A DNA stretch of 64,000 nt from Desulfurococcaceae archaeon (GTDB taxonomy: Archaea > Thermoproteota > Thermoprotei_A > Sulfolobales > Desulfurococcaceae), in contig JAPWUD010000001.1 of assembly GCA_028275705.1 (NCBI GenBank), positions 62,001 to 126,000 of the forward strand, given 5' to 3'. The number at the start of each line of letters is the position of its first letter. Positions within the stretch are counted from its first letter, which is position 1. A model generated the notes under the pieces. It was given only the letters and a program-made list of their open reading frames with translations, had not been told where the DNA came from and made no database searches. The translations under genes were made by a program, and so were the position numbers. This document shows, one piece after another, positions 1-9,021 of the stretch.

Positions 1-102
1 GAGGATAACTACTACTATAAAGAAGCTAGGAGGTTCTGGAGTAGAATTAGGAGAGAGCAGATTAAGAGCGAATTAGAGCCAGGCGAGGAAGAACCTACTT
101 AG
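1..102 (+). CDS. 3' end of an unidentified protein
   Basis: An open frame enters from the left edge and ends at a TAG at 100-102, giving 33 residues rich in Arg, Glu and Tyr (it reads EDNYYYKEARRF near the edge). The frame overlaps the convergent GTPase gene by 8 bases, a usual spacing for compact archaeal genomes. The charged tail has no recognisable motif, so the product cannot be named. It could be a spurious open frame, but codon use resembles the neighbours. Confidence 0.4.
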   Translation, partial: EDNYYYKEARRFWSRIRREQIKSELEPGEEEPT

Positions 103-1327
103 ACTTTGCGGCAACTATTTTAACTACATCATTGTCTTCGAGTATGTGGGATTCTCCTACTCGTCGTTTCAACTTTGCGTCGATCGCATATAGAAAGCTC
201 TTCCCGAGATCCGTGTGCACCATATACGCTAGTTCTCTAGCCGTGGTTCCTTTCTCGACAATATAGGCGTCTGGCAGTATGTTCCCGTAGTGATCAGTGT
301 ATTTGTTTTCATCTTCAACGGGGTATACGGTGATCATGTGGAGTTTCTCAAATACTGCTTTCCTCAGTAGTTCTTGAACCCCTGTAGAGCCGTAAACTCT
401 CAATACGTTTTTATCAATGAGCTCTAGTGCTTTCAATTGCTCACTTGTAATACTCCTTGCTATTAATCGAAACTCCTTGTCACCAGGTAGGTAGTCTATA
501 ACCCCTGATTGACTAGCCTTCCTTAGTATTAATTCAGCGAGAGCACTTACGGGGACTACGTTCTCCACACCGAATCTCTCTATTAGCTCCTTAATGTAAT
601 CCCTCGACTCGGGGTAGTCTGCTTTATTAGCAGCTATTAGTATGGGTTTTGAAGCCTCTCTTAACTTAACTGCGAATTCATCGACATCGCTCTGACTCCA
701 TAAACGCGGGTCTTTGTTCTCCAACCCCGCTGCCTTAATTGCTTCAATAACGTTTCTCTTCTTAATGCTGAGGCCTGTTAAGTTCTGGTAGATTACTTCT
801 AGGGGGTTTTGACTAGTTGCAATAGCTCTTGATATTTTACTACTCCACACTCTCTGAACAACGCTCTTAAACCACTCATCAATCTCTCTTCTAATTAACT
901 CTGCCTCTTCAACGGGGTTGTATGTACCTGGTTTGCCTTTATTCCCCTCGAGGTCTGTTGAACCAGAGGCGTCCACCACGTGTATTAATACATCTGCTTG
1001 CCTCAAGTCATCCATGAACTTATTTCCAAGACCTCTACCCTGGCTAGCTCCCGGTATTAAGCCAGCTACATCGATTACTTTAACTGGGATAAATCTGTCT
1101 CCTCGGGTGCAGAAGCCGCTTCTTGGATTGCACCCTGATAGTCCGAGCTCTACGTGGACGCACTTCTTCCTTAAGTATGCTACTCCCACGTTTGGCTCTA
1201 TGGTGGTGAACGGGTGATCGGCTATTTTAACCGGGATCATGGTTAAGGCAGCGAAAAGTGTTGACTTCCCTACATTTGTTTTTCCAACAACTCCAATTAT
1301 TTTCTCTGGTGGGGGCATTTCGAGCAT
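95..1327 (-). CDS. YchF/Obg-family GTPase with TGS domain
   Basis: This is a TRAFAC-class GTPase of the archaeal YchF-like (COG0012) group. A G1 loop (GKTNVGKS) lies at residues 15-22, the G3 motif DVAGL at 86-90 and the G4 motif NKAD at 234-237. The C-terminal 75 residues (about 335-408) have the beta-rich look of a TGS domain. Family members bind ribosomes or translation factors and hydrolyse GTP or ATP; the exact role here is unknown. Length 410 aa is normal. Two in-frame ATGs (1327 and 1318) compete; TATA-like sequences at about 1335-1342 and 1355-1361 lie close upstream. It is divergent from the L15e gene across a 56-base gap. Confidence 0.88.
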   Translation of the reverse strand: MLEMPPPEKIIGVVGKTNVGKSTLFAALTMIPVKIADHPFTTIEPNVGVAYLRKKCVHVELGLSGCNPRSGFCTRGDRFIPVKVIDVAGLIPGASQGRGLGNKFMDDLRQADVLIHVVDASGSTDLEGNKGKPGTYNPVEEAELIRREIDEWFKSVVQRVWSSKISRAIATSQNPLEVIYQNLTGLSIKKRNVIEAIKAAGLENKDPRLWSQSDVDEFAVKLREASKPILIAANKADYPESRDYIKELIERFGVENVVPVSALAELILRKASQSGVIDYLPGDKEFRLIARSITSEQLKALELIDKNVLRVYGSTGVQELLRKAVFEKLHMITVYPVEDENKYTDHYGNILPDAYIVEKGTTARELAYMVHTDLGKSFLYAIDAKLKRRVGESHILEDNDVVKIVAAKSK

Positions 1328-1383
1328 CCAGGTTATATAAACCCCTAGATTTCTATTTAAGTAGGTTTGGTATGGTGTTTACA

Positions 1384-2049
1384 GTGGCTAAGAGCATGTA
1401 TCACTATTTAGCGGAGACATGGCGGGAAATATATGGAGGAGACATTAAACCACTACTTAGAGAGAGGTTAATTCAGTGGAGGCGTCAACCAAGCATTGTG
1501 AGAGTTGATAAACCAACAAGACTAGATAGAGCTAGAGCGCTAGGTTATAAGGCTAAAACGGGATTCATTGTTGTGAGAGTAAGAGTGCGTAAGGGAGGGC
1601 AGAGGAAGCCAAGGCCGAGGACGGGTAGAAGACCAAAGAGAATGGGTATATATGGGTATGCGCCGGCGAAGAGCCTAAAGCTTATAGCCGAGGAGAGAGC
1701 TGCTAGAAAGTATAGAAACATGGAGGTTCTAAATAGCTACTACGTAGGCGAAGACGGTAAATACAAGTGGTTTGAGGTAATACTAGTTGATAGAAGCCAT
1801 CCATCTATCTGCAGAGACCCCGAGATAAACTGGATCTGTGAACCCCAAAATAGAGGTAGAGCATTTAGGGCTTTAACGAGTGCTGGGAAGAAAATGAGGG
1901 GGTTGAGGAAGAGCAGGGGGTTGAGGGGGACTATATACTACAAGTGGAAGAGGAAGCAGAGGGAGAGAGAGTTGAGGAAACGCCATGAGGCTAGTAGAGG
2001 AGCGCGTGAACCATGGCAAGTAGTAGAGAAGCTAAGAGAAGAAAAGTAG
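1384..2049 (+). CDS. rpl15e: 50S ribosomal protein L15e
   Basis: A basic protein of about 221 aa beginning [12 protein letters not shown] and carrying the [16 protein letters not shown] segment typical of L15e, a large-subunit protein shared by archaea and eukaryotes. An in-frame ATG at 1372 is possible, but the family start (M-AKSMYxY) and a GGTG ribosome binding site at 1374-1377 favour the GTG at 1384. It heads the long plus-strand superoperon and overlaps the next gene by 37 bases, which suggests coupled translation. Confidence 0.95.
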   Translation: MAKSMYHYLAETWREIYGGDIKPLLRERLIQWRRQPSIVRVDKPTRLDRARALGYKAKTGFIVVRVRVRKGGQRKPRPRTGRRPKRMGIYGYAPAKSLKLIAEERAARKYRNMEVLNSYYVGEDGKYKWFEVILVDRSHPSICRDPEINWICEPQNRGRAFRALTSAGKKMRGLRKSRGLRGTIYYKWKRKQRERELRKRHEASRGAREPWQVVEKLREEK

Positions 2050-2489
2050 AGGTTTTCCAAGTAGAGATCTCTGCTTTCTGCCATGCTACAGAAGACTGCA
2101 CTAGGGTTGAATACGCAGTTAAAAACCTACTACCCCCCGAACTCAAAAACATCGTCTTCATAAATACAACTACACATGAAGGATACTATGGAAACCCAAT
2201 AAGTGTCTTAAACTTAAAGTTAACGAGTAAGGAGCATGTGGATTTACTACTAAGACACTTATCTAATACACTACAACCACTTGAGAAGTCTATACTAAAG
2301 GCTACTTTCGACTTGAGATACGACCCTCCTACAAAGAGACTTATAGTGAGGTTTTCAAAGCAAGACCTATACCTCGGAGGATTGAAGATTACGGATTCAG
2401 ACGATGTTGTGAAGCTGGTGGTTCACTTTAAAAACGCGAAGAGTAAGAACGATGCGTTAGATTACTTAAGTAGAGTGAATTTATTATAG
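2013..2489 (+). CDS. COG1325-type RNA-binding protein
   Basis: 158 aa; an alpha/beta protein beginning with a basic KRRK stretch. Its sequence and its position between L15e and the RNase P proteins match the COG1325 family, which has been predicted from gene neighbourhood to work with the archaeal exosome. No catalytic motif is visible, and RNA binding is inferred from family and context. The ATG at 2013 lies inside the L15e gene in another frame, so the start is coupled to L15e translation. Confidence 0.7.
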   Translation: MASSREAKRRKVEVFQVEISAFCHATEDCTRVEYAVKNLLPPELKNIVFINTTTHEGYYGNPISVLNLKLTSKEHVDLLLRHLSNTLQPLEKSILKATFDLRYDPPTKRLIVRFSKQDLYLGGLKITDSDDVVKLVVHFKNAKSKNDALDYLSRVNLL

Positions 2490-2508
2490 AGTCCATTGTT
2501 AACGTGAA

Positions 2509-3153
2509 GTGTGCGCAGGGTGTATTTTTCTGAAACCAAGGGTATTCGTAGATAGCTTTGTTAAAAAATGCAATACACACTTACTCAACATAGCTTGGAT
2601 TATTGGATACCGTGCTTTATCATGTGAGGAATTAGAGGTAGGCGGGGACTTGGGTAAATCAATTGATTCCCCTAGAGTATTACAAAAGATCGTTATATCA
2701 TCTAGTAGTGTTAGTGAAGTTAGGAATACACTTGCGAGAGTAAACTATAAATCCATGTTTGTCACGGTAGAGCCGCTCTCCATGGAGGTTGCACGTTGGT
2801 CTACACACGATACTAGAGTGGACACTATATTGATCACTAGTCGAAACACCGAGCTATTTGATAAAAAGCAACTGGGCATTATGAAGTATTATTCAAAACC
2901 GCTAGAAATACCTCTCCCCCACTTACTTGGTGAAGATAGGGCTGAGAGTGCTTTATATAGGAGGATTAGGCTGTATGCTTCATCAAGGGTACCATTGGTT
3001 ATATCATCCATGGCTACTCATTGGCATGAGTTAATCCATCCATACTCACTCCTAAAATTCCTGAGATTATCCTATGATATACCAGAGAGAATAGGTTTAC
3101 TTGCCGTTTCAGATATTCCCTGGTTTATTATAAGTAGGAAAGAGGGGGTTTAA
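2509..3153 (+). CDS. rnp3: RNase P protein component 3 (Rpp30)
   Basis: 214 aa with the layout of the Rpp30/Rnp3 family, a PHP-like barrel without metal catalysis that binds RNase P RNA as a partner of Pop5. The N-terminal strand (RVFVDSFVKKCNTHLLNIAW) and the C-terminal segment ending in a predicted helix fit the family, and the gene directly precedes the Pop5 gene. The start is a GTG at 2509; no ATG is available near it. Its stop abuts the TTG start of the next gene. Role: removal of tRNA 5' leaders. Divergent sequence keeps confidence moderate. Confidence 0.75.
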   Translation: MCAGCIFLKPRVFVDSFVKKCNTHLLNIAWIIGYRALSCEELEVGGDLGKSIDSPRVLQKIVISSSSVSEVRNTLARVNYKSMFVTVEPLSMEVARWSTHDTRVDTILITSRNTELFDKKQLGIMKYYSKPLEIPLPHLLGEDRAESALYRRIRLYASSRVPLVISSMATHWHELIHPYSLLKFLRLSYDIPERIGLLAVSDIPWFIISRKEGV

Positions 3154-3615
3154 TTGAGCCTCGAAGTCTTCACTATGCTTCTTCTAGCTACCTCTATGGT
3201 ATTACTCATTGCATCTATAATACTGCTTGGAAAAACCATGGTGTACTATAGAGGTGTAAAGAGGCTCCTGGGAACAGGATTAAAACCCATTGGGAAAGCT
3301 AGAAAGAGGTATGTTGTCTTCACAGCCCTCTGCGAGGAGAGAGTTTCACAAAGAGATGTTGAAGATGCAATTAGTGAAACAATGAAGAAACACTATGGTG
3401 TAAGTATCTATAGAAAAACCTCACCCCAGGTGATTCTCTATGATGAATCCACTGGTAGAGGAGTTGTAAGAGTACTACACGCATACACTAGCTACTTAAT
3501 TGCCACACTAGGTTTAACAAAGCGAGCGGGGGGTAAAAACTGTCTCATAGTACCTATTAGAACCACCGGTACACTTAGAAAAGCCCGCGAGATCTTATCT
3601 AAATCTAAGATTTAG
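3154..3615 (+). CDS. rnp2: RNase P protein component 2 (Pop5) with N-terminal membrane helix
   Basis: Residues 50-153 match Pop5/Rnp2 (RYVVFTALCEERVSQ, then the GVVRVLHAYTSYLIATL core), the RRM-like RNase P subunit that pairs with Rpp30. Unusually, residues 6-30 form a strongly hydrophobic segment followed by Arg/Lys residues, like a membrane anchor. The long form is supported by a strong GAGGGGG ribosome binding site six bases before the TTG at 3154, directly after the preceding stop; the internal ATG at 3238 has no comparable site. Anchoring of RNase P to the membrane is inference. Confidence 0.8.
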   Translation: MSLEVFTMLLLATSMVLLIASIILLGKTMVYYRGVKRLLGTGLKPIGKARKRYVVFTALCEERVSQRDVEDAISETMKKHYGVSIYRKTSPQVILYDESTGRGVVRVLHAYTSYLIATLGLTKRAGGKNCLIVPIRTTGTLRKAREILSKSKI

Positions 3616-3751
3616 CTCTGAGACTCACTCGCGTTAAATCCTAGTGTTTCATTAATTAGACAACTATAAATGCGGCCTTTTAAAGCGATCAAAGTAAATG
3701 TCATCATTGTAGTTAAGAGTAAAGATTAAAACAGCCTATTTTTCATAGTAT

Positions 3752-3812
3752 TACTAGATGATGAAGCCGCTCCAGTATGATTAGTGATTACTTCGCGACG
3801 ATCTGATAGTTA
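3752..3812 (+). ncRNA. C/D box sRNA candidate
   Basis: Box order and spacing are those of archaeal 2'-O-methylation guides: C box ATGATGA (3758-3764), a 12-nt guide, D' ATGA (3777-3780), a 3-nt spacer, C' GTGATTA (3784-3790), a second 12-nt guide (cttcgcgacgat) and D box CTGA (3803-3806). ACTA before and TAGT after the boxes can pair as a closing stem. I could not recall an rRNA target for either guide, so this rests on architecture and intergenic position (between Pop5 and tRNA-Leu). Confidence 0.6.
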
Positions 3813-3850
3813 CGGGTTTTAACCCCCTAACAATAATTATAATAAATAGT

Positions 3851-3935
3851 GCGGGGGTGCCCGAGCCTGGTCAAAGGGGGCGGACTTAAGATCCGCTGGC
3901 GTAGGCCTGCGTGGGTTCGAATCCCACCCCCCGCA
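3851..3935 (+). tRNA. tRNA-Leu (anticodon TAA)
   Basis: An 85-nt cloverleaf. The acceptor stem GCGGGGG (3851-3857) pairs with CCCCCGC (3928-3934), A is the discriminator, the T arm is GTGGG-TTCGAAT-CCCAC, and a class II variable arm fits leucine. The anticodon loop CTTAAGA gives TAA. CCA is not encoded and no intron is seen. Confidence 0.95.
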
Positions 3936-4097
3936 CATAATCCTCAGCGGTAATTAAGTTAAGTGCGTAGTGTATAGTTTATGTACTGAGGGTTCTGAGC
4001 AAGGGTGTTGTAGGGCTTATTTCCCGGTATCTTCTTTGATAAACTATGTTTTTATTCCCCTTTGTCATTATGTGGGTTAGTAGTGTGTGGTGGGATT

Positions 4098-4838
4098 ATG
4101 GGTTTGTCAATGGCGGCGGCATACGATAGAGCGATCACGATATTTTCGCCTGATGGTAGAATATACCAAGTAGAGTACGCTTTTGAAGCTGTTAGAAGAG
4201 GCTGGACTACGCTGGGTTTAAAGACTAAGACCTCTGCTATTATTGCCGCTGAGAAGCGCAAGATCACTTCTCTACACGATGAGAGATCTATCCAGAAGAT
4301 CTTCAAAATAGACGACCACGTTGGAGCAAGCTACGCTGGAATGGCTGGCGATGGGAGAATACTAATAGACTACGCTATTCAGAAAGCACTGATACACAGG
4401 TTCTACTACGATGAACCAATACCAATAGAGTACCTTGCGAAACTAGTTTGCGATGTCAAGCAAATATATACACAACACGCAGGAGTAAGACCATTCGGTG
4501 TCTCCATTATATTTGCAGGTATTGATGAGAGAGGCCCGCAAGTGTACATGACTGAGCCGAGTGGTAGGTATGTAGGCTACTACGCAACAGCTATTGGCGA
4601 GAAGAGTAGTAGTGTTCTCGAGTTTTTCGAGAAGAATTATAAACACGACTTAGAAGTAGATGACTCATTGAAACTCGCAATTGAAGCAGTAGGACTAATC
4701 CTAGAGAGCAAGCCTTACGAGAATTTCATAGAGGTAGGCTACGTAGATGTATACGATAGGAAGTTCAAAATACTGAGCTTGAATGAAGTAAAGAAATATG
4801 TAGATGAATTAATAAGTGAGGGTAAATTAAAACCTTAA
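4098..4838 (+). CDS. psmA: Proteasome subunit alpha
   Basis: 246 aa; the N terminus AAAYDRAITIFSPDGRIYQ followed by VEYAFEAVRRG is the alpha-subunit signature that forms the gate and the ring helices of the 20S proteasome. No N-terminal catalytic threonine is present, as expected for alpha. The ATG at 4098 is chosen because GGTGGG lies just upstream; an open frame reaches back to 4062 without a better start. Proteasome alpha next to SBDS and exosome genes is the classic archaeal superoperon order, linking protein and RNA turnover. Confidence 0.96.
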   Translation: MGLSMAAAYDRAITIFSPDGRIYQVEYAFEAVRRGWTTLGLKTKTSAIIAAEKRKITSLHDERSIQKIFKIDDHVGASYAGMAGDGRILIDYAIQKALIHRFYYDEPIPIEYLAKLVCDVKQIYTQHAGVRPFGVSIIFAGIDERGPQVYMTEPSGRYVGYYATAIGEKSSSVLEFFEKNYKHDLEVDDSLKLAIEAVGLILESKPYENFIEVGYVDVYDRKFKILSLNEVKKYVDELISEGKLKP

Positions 4839-4893
4839 AACAATTACTCGACACAGTTTAAAGTACTTTTTTCTACCCCTATGGTGAGCCGGT

Positions 4894-5589
4894 TTGAAGG
4901 AGAAGTACGTTATCGCCAAGTACGAGTTTAAGGGGCATAGATTCGAGATCTTGGTTGACCCTGATAAAGCCCTAGAGCTTAAATCAGGTAAAAGCATAAG
5001 TATAGACGAGGTGTTAATCAGCGATATAGTCTATAAAGACGCTAAGAAGGGCTTAAAGGCATCACCAGAGGCTATGAGAGAGGTCTTTGGTACAGAAGAC
5101 CCCAGAACCGTGGCTTTAGAGATTATTAAGCGTGGAGAGATCCACTTAACAGCTGATCAACGCAGAAGGCTAATCGAGGAGAAAAAGGCACAGGTAGTTA
5201 ACCTAATAGCCAAGAACGCTGTGGATCCAAAGACTAAGCTCCCAATACCCATTAAGAGAATAGAGCTTGCAATGGAGCAGGCGAGGGTGAGTATTGATCC
5301 ATTTAAGCCAGCTGAGCAGCAATTCGAGGAAGTAGTCTCCCAGATCGCGAAAGTAATACCAATAAAGATAGCTAAGGCATATGTAACTGTCAAAATACCG
5401 GCAGAGTACTCTAGTAGGGGGATAAAGCTACTGCAATCCATGGGCGTTATCAAGAAGACCAGGTGGTTGAGTGATGGAAGCTTAGAGGCAGAGGTTGAAA
5501 TACCCGCTGGTATGCAACAAGAGTTAATAGACAAAGTCAATGCTTTGACTAAGGGTAGTGGAGATGTAAAGATCATGAGTGTGGGGTAG
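4894..5589 (+). CDS. SBDS-family ribosome maturation protein
   Basis: 231 aa with the three-part SBDS layout: N-terminal FYSH-like domain (residues 1-90), a helical middle with LTADQRRRLIEEKKAQ, and a C-terminal ferredoxin-like domain from about 165. The eukaryotic homolog removes the anti-association factor eIF6/Tif6 from 60S subunits; the archaeal protein is thought to act in large-subunit maturation. The start is a TTG at 4894 five bases after GGTGAG. It overlaps the exosome Rrp4 gene by one base. Confidence 0.93.
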   Translation: MKEKYVIAKYEFKGHRFEILVDPDKALELKSGKSISIDEVLISDIVYKDAKKGLKASPEAMREVFGTEDPRTVALEIIKRGEIHLTADQRRRLIEEKKAQVVNLIAKNAVDPKTKLPIPIKRIELAMEQARVSIDPFKPAEQQFEEVVSQIAKVIPIKIAKAYVTVKIPAEYSSRGIKLLQSMGVIKKTRWLSDGSLEAEVEIPAGMQQELIDKVNALTKGSGDVKIMSVG

Positions 5590-6326
5590 TGGATTTGAAG
5601 ATCTTGGTGGCAGATAGGCAAATAGTGAGGCCTGGAGACTGCCTCGCATTACTTGAAAAGGAGGAAGCCCCCCCTGAGGGTGGATTTAAGTATTTTCCAG
5701 ATAGACACGTGTACATACTGAACAATAAAGTCTACAGTGATATCGTTGGATTAGTCAGCATTGAAGGGGGGACAATAACCGTCATACCCCTGGAAGGAGT
5801 ATACTTTCCAAGGAAAGACGACATAGTAATTGGTGTTATAAGCGATGTAGGTGTTTCACAGTGGATTGTAGATATTAAAGCTCCATATAAAGCCATTCTA
5901 CCAGCCTCTGATGTAATAGAGGGGTTTAACCCAGCTGTCCACAATCTACGTAGTTACTTAGACATAGGGGACTATGTACTAGCAAAGATCGCTACTTTTG
6001 ATAGACTTAGAGACCCTGTTTTAACAACACGTGGGAAAGGACTTGGGAAAATACTCGAAGGCTTCGTCATAGATATAAAACCAAGTAAGGTTGCACGTGT
6101 AATTGGAAAGAGAGGTAGTATGCTTAATGTATTGACAACAATGACTCGCTGTGAAATTGTTGTGGGCTTGAATGGGTTAATATGGGCTAAGTGCCCGGAT
6201 GAACAAACACTAAACGCCTTGGTGAGAGCAGTTAAGTTAATAGAGGCTAAAGCCCATATGAAGGGATTGACCGAGGAGGTTAAACTATATTTAGAGACAG
6301 TGCTGGGTGGTAAGCGTGGTCAGTAA
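5589..6326 (+). CDS. rrp4: Exosome complex RNA-binding protein Rrp4
   Basis: 245 aa with an N-terminal domain, an S1-like beta barrel (about 65-150) and a KH domain whose loop reads VIGKRGSM (about 171-178). Rrp4 caps the Rrp41/Rrp42 ring and feeds 3' ends of RNA into the exosome. The gene starts with a GTG sharing a base with the SBDS stop and overlaps the Rrp41 gene at its end, so all exosome subunits are translated from one message. Confidence 0.96.
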   Translation: MDLKILVADRQIVRPGDCLALLEKEEAPPEGGFKYFPDRHVYILNNKVYSDIVGLVSIEGGTITVIPLEGVYFPRKDDIVIGVISDVGVSQWIVDIKAPYKAILPASDVIEGFNPAVHNLRSYLDIGDYVLAKIATFDRLRDPVLTTRGKGLGKILEGFVIDIKPSKVARVIGKRGSMLNVLTTMTRCEIVVGLNGLIWAKCPDEQTLNALVRAVKLIEAKAHMKGLTEEVKLYLETVLGGKRGQ

Positions 6327-7050
6327 ACCAGTCTTAATCAGAGAGGATGGTAGGAGAGTAGATGGGAGACTACCAGAGGAGCTTAGACCAATAAGAATAA
6401 CTATTGGAGTGTTGAAAAACGCTAATGGAAGTGCACTAGTAGAGTATGGAGGTACAAAAGTAATAGCAGCTGTTTACGGACCGCGAGAAGCCCTGCCAAG
6501 ACACATAAGTATAGCTGATAGAGCTGTACTAAGGGTAAGATACCACATGGCACCATTCTCAACAGAGGAGAGGAAATCGCCAGCCCCCACGAGGAGGGAA
6601 ATAGAGTTATCAAAGGTTATTAGAGAAGCCCTTGAAGCAGTTGTATTCACTCAGCTATTCCCAAGAACGGGGATTGATGTATTCATAGAGGTTCTTCAAG
6701 CTGATGGAGGGACGAGAACAGCTGGCTTAACAGCGGCTTCTCTAGCTCTAGCAGATGCAGGTATTCCAATGAAGGACTTAGTGGTTGGAGTCGCTGTGGG
6801 TAAAGTTGATGGAGTACTTGTAGTTGATATAAATGAACTCGAGGATCAGTATGGAGAGGCAGACTTACCAGTAGGTATAGCTCCAAATATAGGCGAGATC
6901 GTTTTGTTCCAGTTGAATGGAGTGTTAACAAGAGATGAATTGAAGAAAGCCCTAGACATGGCTTTTAATGCATCGGAGCAAATCTACAAGGTTGCAAAGG
7001 AGTCCCTACACCGTAAATACATGAAGTTAATTGAAGAGGTGAAGGCTTAG
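6316..7050 (+). CDS. rrp41: Exosome catalytic subunit Rrp41
   Basis: RNase PH-fold protein of about 244 aa. The motif [10 protein letters not shown] near the N terminus and the acidic segment [14 protein letters not shown] near residue 180 are those of the phosphorolytic, catalytically active archaeal subunit. It degrades or tails RNA 3' ends in a hexamer with Rrp42. The GTG at 6316 is preferred over 6307 because GGGTGGT (6305-6311) sits at good distance. It overlaps Rrp4 by 11 bases and Rrp42 by one. Confidence 0.95.
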   Translation: MVSKPVLIREDGRRVDGRLPEELRPIRITIGVLKNANGSALVEYGGTKVIAAVYGPREALPRHISIADRAVLRVRYHMAPFSTEERKSPAPTRREIELSKVIREALEAVVFTQLFPRTGIDVFIEVLQADGGTRTAGLTAASLALADAGIPMKDLVVGVAVGKVDGVLVVDINELEDQYGEADLPVGIAPNIGEIVLFQLNGVLTRDELKKALDMAFNASEQIYKVAKESLHRKYMKLIEEVKA

Positions 7051-7913
7051 TGAGTATAACGCCTGAGCGTGAACTAGTACCTAGAATGCAATTAGAGTAC
7101 ATATTAAAGCTGTTGAAGCGTGGGGAGAGAGCTGACAATCGAGGACTACTAGATTACAGACCCTTGGGGATAATACTCTCACCAATAGAGAAAGCCGAGG
7201 GAAGCGCACTAGTTAAACTAGGCAAGACACAAGTACTAGTCGGGGTTAAATTAGACCTTGGATCGCCATTCGAGGATAGACCCAATGAAGGAGTACTACA
7301 AGTCCACGCTGAATTCGTCCCTCTAGCATCTCCATCATTTGAGCCCGGTCCACCAGATGAAAACGCTGTAGAGTTGGCTAGGGTTATAGATAGGTCTATT
7401 AGAGAGCCGAAAGTTATTAAACTCGATGAGCTTGTATTAGAGCCCGGTAGACTAGTGTGGGTTATATATAATGACATCTACTTAATAGACCACGCGGGAA
7501 ACGCTATTGATGCGAGTATGATTGCTTCAATGCTAGCACTAGCATCTGCAAAACTACCGAGCCTCGTTAAAACAGAGGAGGGGTATAGAATTAATAGAGG
7601 ATTAAGGGAGCGTAGTCTACCCGTTTCAAGCCTTGTAGCTACAGTGACTATGGCTATAATTGAAGATGCAATCCTCGTAGACCCAAGCATGGAGGAGGAA
7701 AACATCGCTGATACATTGTTAACGATAGCTGTGGATGAGAAAGAGAGAATATGTGGTGTTCAAAAGAGGGGAGAAAAGGGTATATCGAGGAGTATTCTTG
7801 ATAAAGCAGTAGACGTGGCAGTTGAGAAGAGTAAGTGGTTAATAAGCCAAATGAAGAATGCTTTAAATAACCCCGGTGAATACACTAAACCATTATCGGA
7901 AATGGGTGCTTAG
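7050..7913 (+). CDS. rrp42: Exosome subunit Rrp42
   Basis: 287 aa; the second RNase PH-fold subunit, which lacks the active-site aspartates of Rrp41 but shapes the active site and binds RNA in the hexameric ring. Diagnostic segments include RADNRGLLDYRPL near residue 28 and EGSALVKLGKTQVLVGVK near residue 52. The GTG start overlaps the Rrp41 stop by one base (TAGTG). It precedes L37Ae by two bases. Confidence 0.95.
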   Translation: MSITPERELVPRMQLEYILKLLKRGERADNRGLLDYRPLGIILSPIEKAEGSALVKLGKTQVLVGVKLDLGSPFEDRPNEGVLQVHAEFVPLASPSFEPGPPDENAVELARVIDRSIREPKVIKLDELVLEPGRLVWVIYNDIYLIDHAGNAIDASMIASMLALASAKLPSLVKTEEGYRINRGLRERSLPVSSLVATVTMAIIEDAILVDPSMEEENIADTLLTIAVDEKERICGVQKRGEKGISRSILDKAVDVAVEKSKWLISQMKNALNNPGEYTKPLSEMGA

Positions 7914-7915
7914 AT

Positions 7916-8176
7916 ATGGGGAGGACAAAAATCGTTGGTATTGCTGGTAGGTATGGAGCTAGGTATGGAGCAACACTACGTAAGAAAGTGAGAGATATTT
8001 TGACTAAGAGGTATGCACCACACACATGCCCATTCTGTGGACACAGCGGTAGAGTTGTGAGACTTAGCACCGGGATATGGATGTGTAAGAAGTGCGGTGC
8101 TAAGTGGGCTGGAGGTGCATATCTACCGAGAACTGAGCTATCAAAGTACTATCCAAGTGTAATTGTTAGGGAGTAG
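7916..8176 (+). CDS. rpl37ae: 50S ribosomal protein L37Ae
   Basis: 86 aa, beginning MGRTKIVGIAGRYGARYG, with a zinc ribbon formed by CPFC and CKKC (about residues 38-60). It is a large-subunit protein of archaea and eukaryotes. The ATG follows the Rrp42 stop by two bases. Its end overlaps the longest possible frame of the next gene, but not the likely start of that gene. Confidence 0.96.
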   Translation: MGRTKIVGIAGRYGARYGATLRKKVRDILTKRYAPHTCPFCGHSGRVVRLSTGIWMCKKCGAKWAGGAYLPRTELSKYYPSVIVRE

Positions 8177-8180
8177 GTTT

Positions 8181-8720
8181 TTGATAGTTATAACGACTTC
8201 TCGTAGACCCTCTCCTCGTACACGTTCATTTGTAAAAGACCTCTCCTCTATTCTCCCATCGTCGCTGAGAATTAGTAGAGGGCATAAATCACTCGTAGAC
8301 CTAGCCGTTGAGACAGCTAAACTCGGTGCAAAATACATACTTCTAGTTACTGAGAAGAGTGGGAATCCACGTGGATTGATAATCTATGGAGTTGAGGAAA
8401 TAGAGCATCACCACGCTGTCTCTAAGCGATTAGCGATTCTACTGATTAAGGGTGTTAAGCTATCTCGTGAAAACCCGGAATCATCTAAAGCATATGGTGT
8501 AGGCAGTATATCTATAGACTACTCAAAGTGTTTTTCAGACGATTGCTTCTATATTGCTGATTTACTAGTGAAGATCCTTGGAGACATGGTCTCCGAGAAG
8601 GGTGATCTAAGGATTCTGCTCGGAGAAAACAAGTACATCTCTATCCAAGCCCTCAATATACATGGTAAACCAGTTGGGCCCTTAGTATTGGTTGAAAGGG
8701 TGATCAGGCTTCAAGACTAG
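8181..8720 (+). CDS. Brix-domain ribosome biogenesis protein
   Basis: 179 aa beginning IVITTSRRPSPRTRSFVKDL, the conserved start of archaeal Brix/Imp4-type proteins, followed by GHKSLVDLAVE and GNPRGLIIYGV. Eukaryotic homologs bind pre-rRNA and guide rRNA folding; the archaeal single-domain protein is presumed to assist large-subunit assembly. TTG at 8181 with GGGAG upstream gives the family-typical N terminus; a longer frame to 8163 is less likely. A perfect ribosome binding site for the next gene lies inside its last codons. Confidence 0.9.
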   Translation: MIVITTSRRPSPRTRSFVKDLSSILPSSLRISRGHKSLVDLAVETAKLGAKYILLVTEKSGNPRGLIIYGVEEIEHHHAVSKRLAILLIKGVKLSRENPESSKAYGVGSISIDYSKCFSDDCFYIADLLVKILGDMVSEKGDLRILLGENKYISIQALNIHGKPVGPLVLVERVIRLQD

Positions 8721-9021
8721 GTACTTCGCCATAGAGTATAGGGTAGAAGTACCAGGGAGAGATCTCTTAGAATCAATAGTCTCCTCACTCATACCAGATT
8801 TAAATAATCTTCCAGGGGAGTGTAGAGGGGATATTAAGGAAGTTAGTGGCTTGCTCGTGGCTAGGTTTGAGTGTTCAAGCATCTCGAAGTTAATGGCTTT
8901 AAATAATAGCTTTATAGGTGTTTTAACCATGTTATTGGAGATTGTGAGTGTGGTTGGAAATGAGCGAGAAAACTCTTCCCCCGGAGGTGCAACAACTACT
9001 AATACAGTATCAGACACTTAG
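8713..9021 (+). CDS. KEOPS subunit Pcc1-like protein, no usual start codon
   Basis: The frame reads KTRYFAIEYRVEVPGRDLL and later SISKLMALNNSFIGVLTML, the two-strand plus long-helix pattern of Pcc1, the small dimerising subunit of the KEOPS complex that makes t6A in tRNA. It sits in the usual Pcc1 place between Brix and prefoldin. In this frame a TGA at 8701-8703 is followed by no ATG, GTG or TTG before the domain begins. A strong GGGTGATC site at 8698-8705 points to initiation near 8710-8719, where the only near-cognates are AAG (8713) and AGG (8719). The 3' end overlaps prefoldin by about 60 bases. The identity is likely; the start is unresolved. Confidence 0.65.
   Translation, partial: KTRYFAIEYRVEVPGRDLLESIVSSLIPDLNNLPGECRGDIKEVSGLLVARFECSSISKLMALNNSFIGVLTMLLEIVSVVGNERENSSPGGATTTNTVSDT

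Noticed and set aside
3640-3720. Minus-strand C/D box sRNA starting at ATGATGA
   Set aside because: No D or D' box at 10-12 bases; later boxes are too weak.
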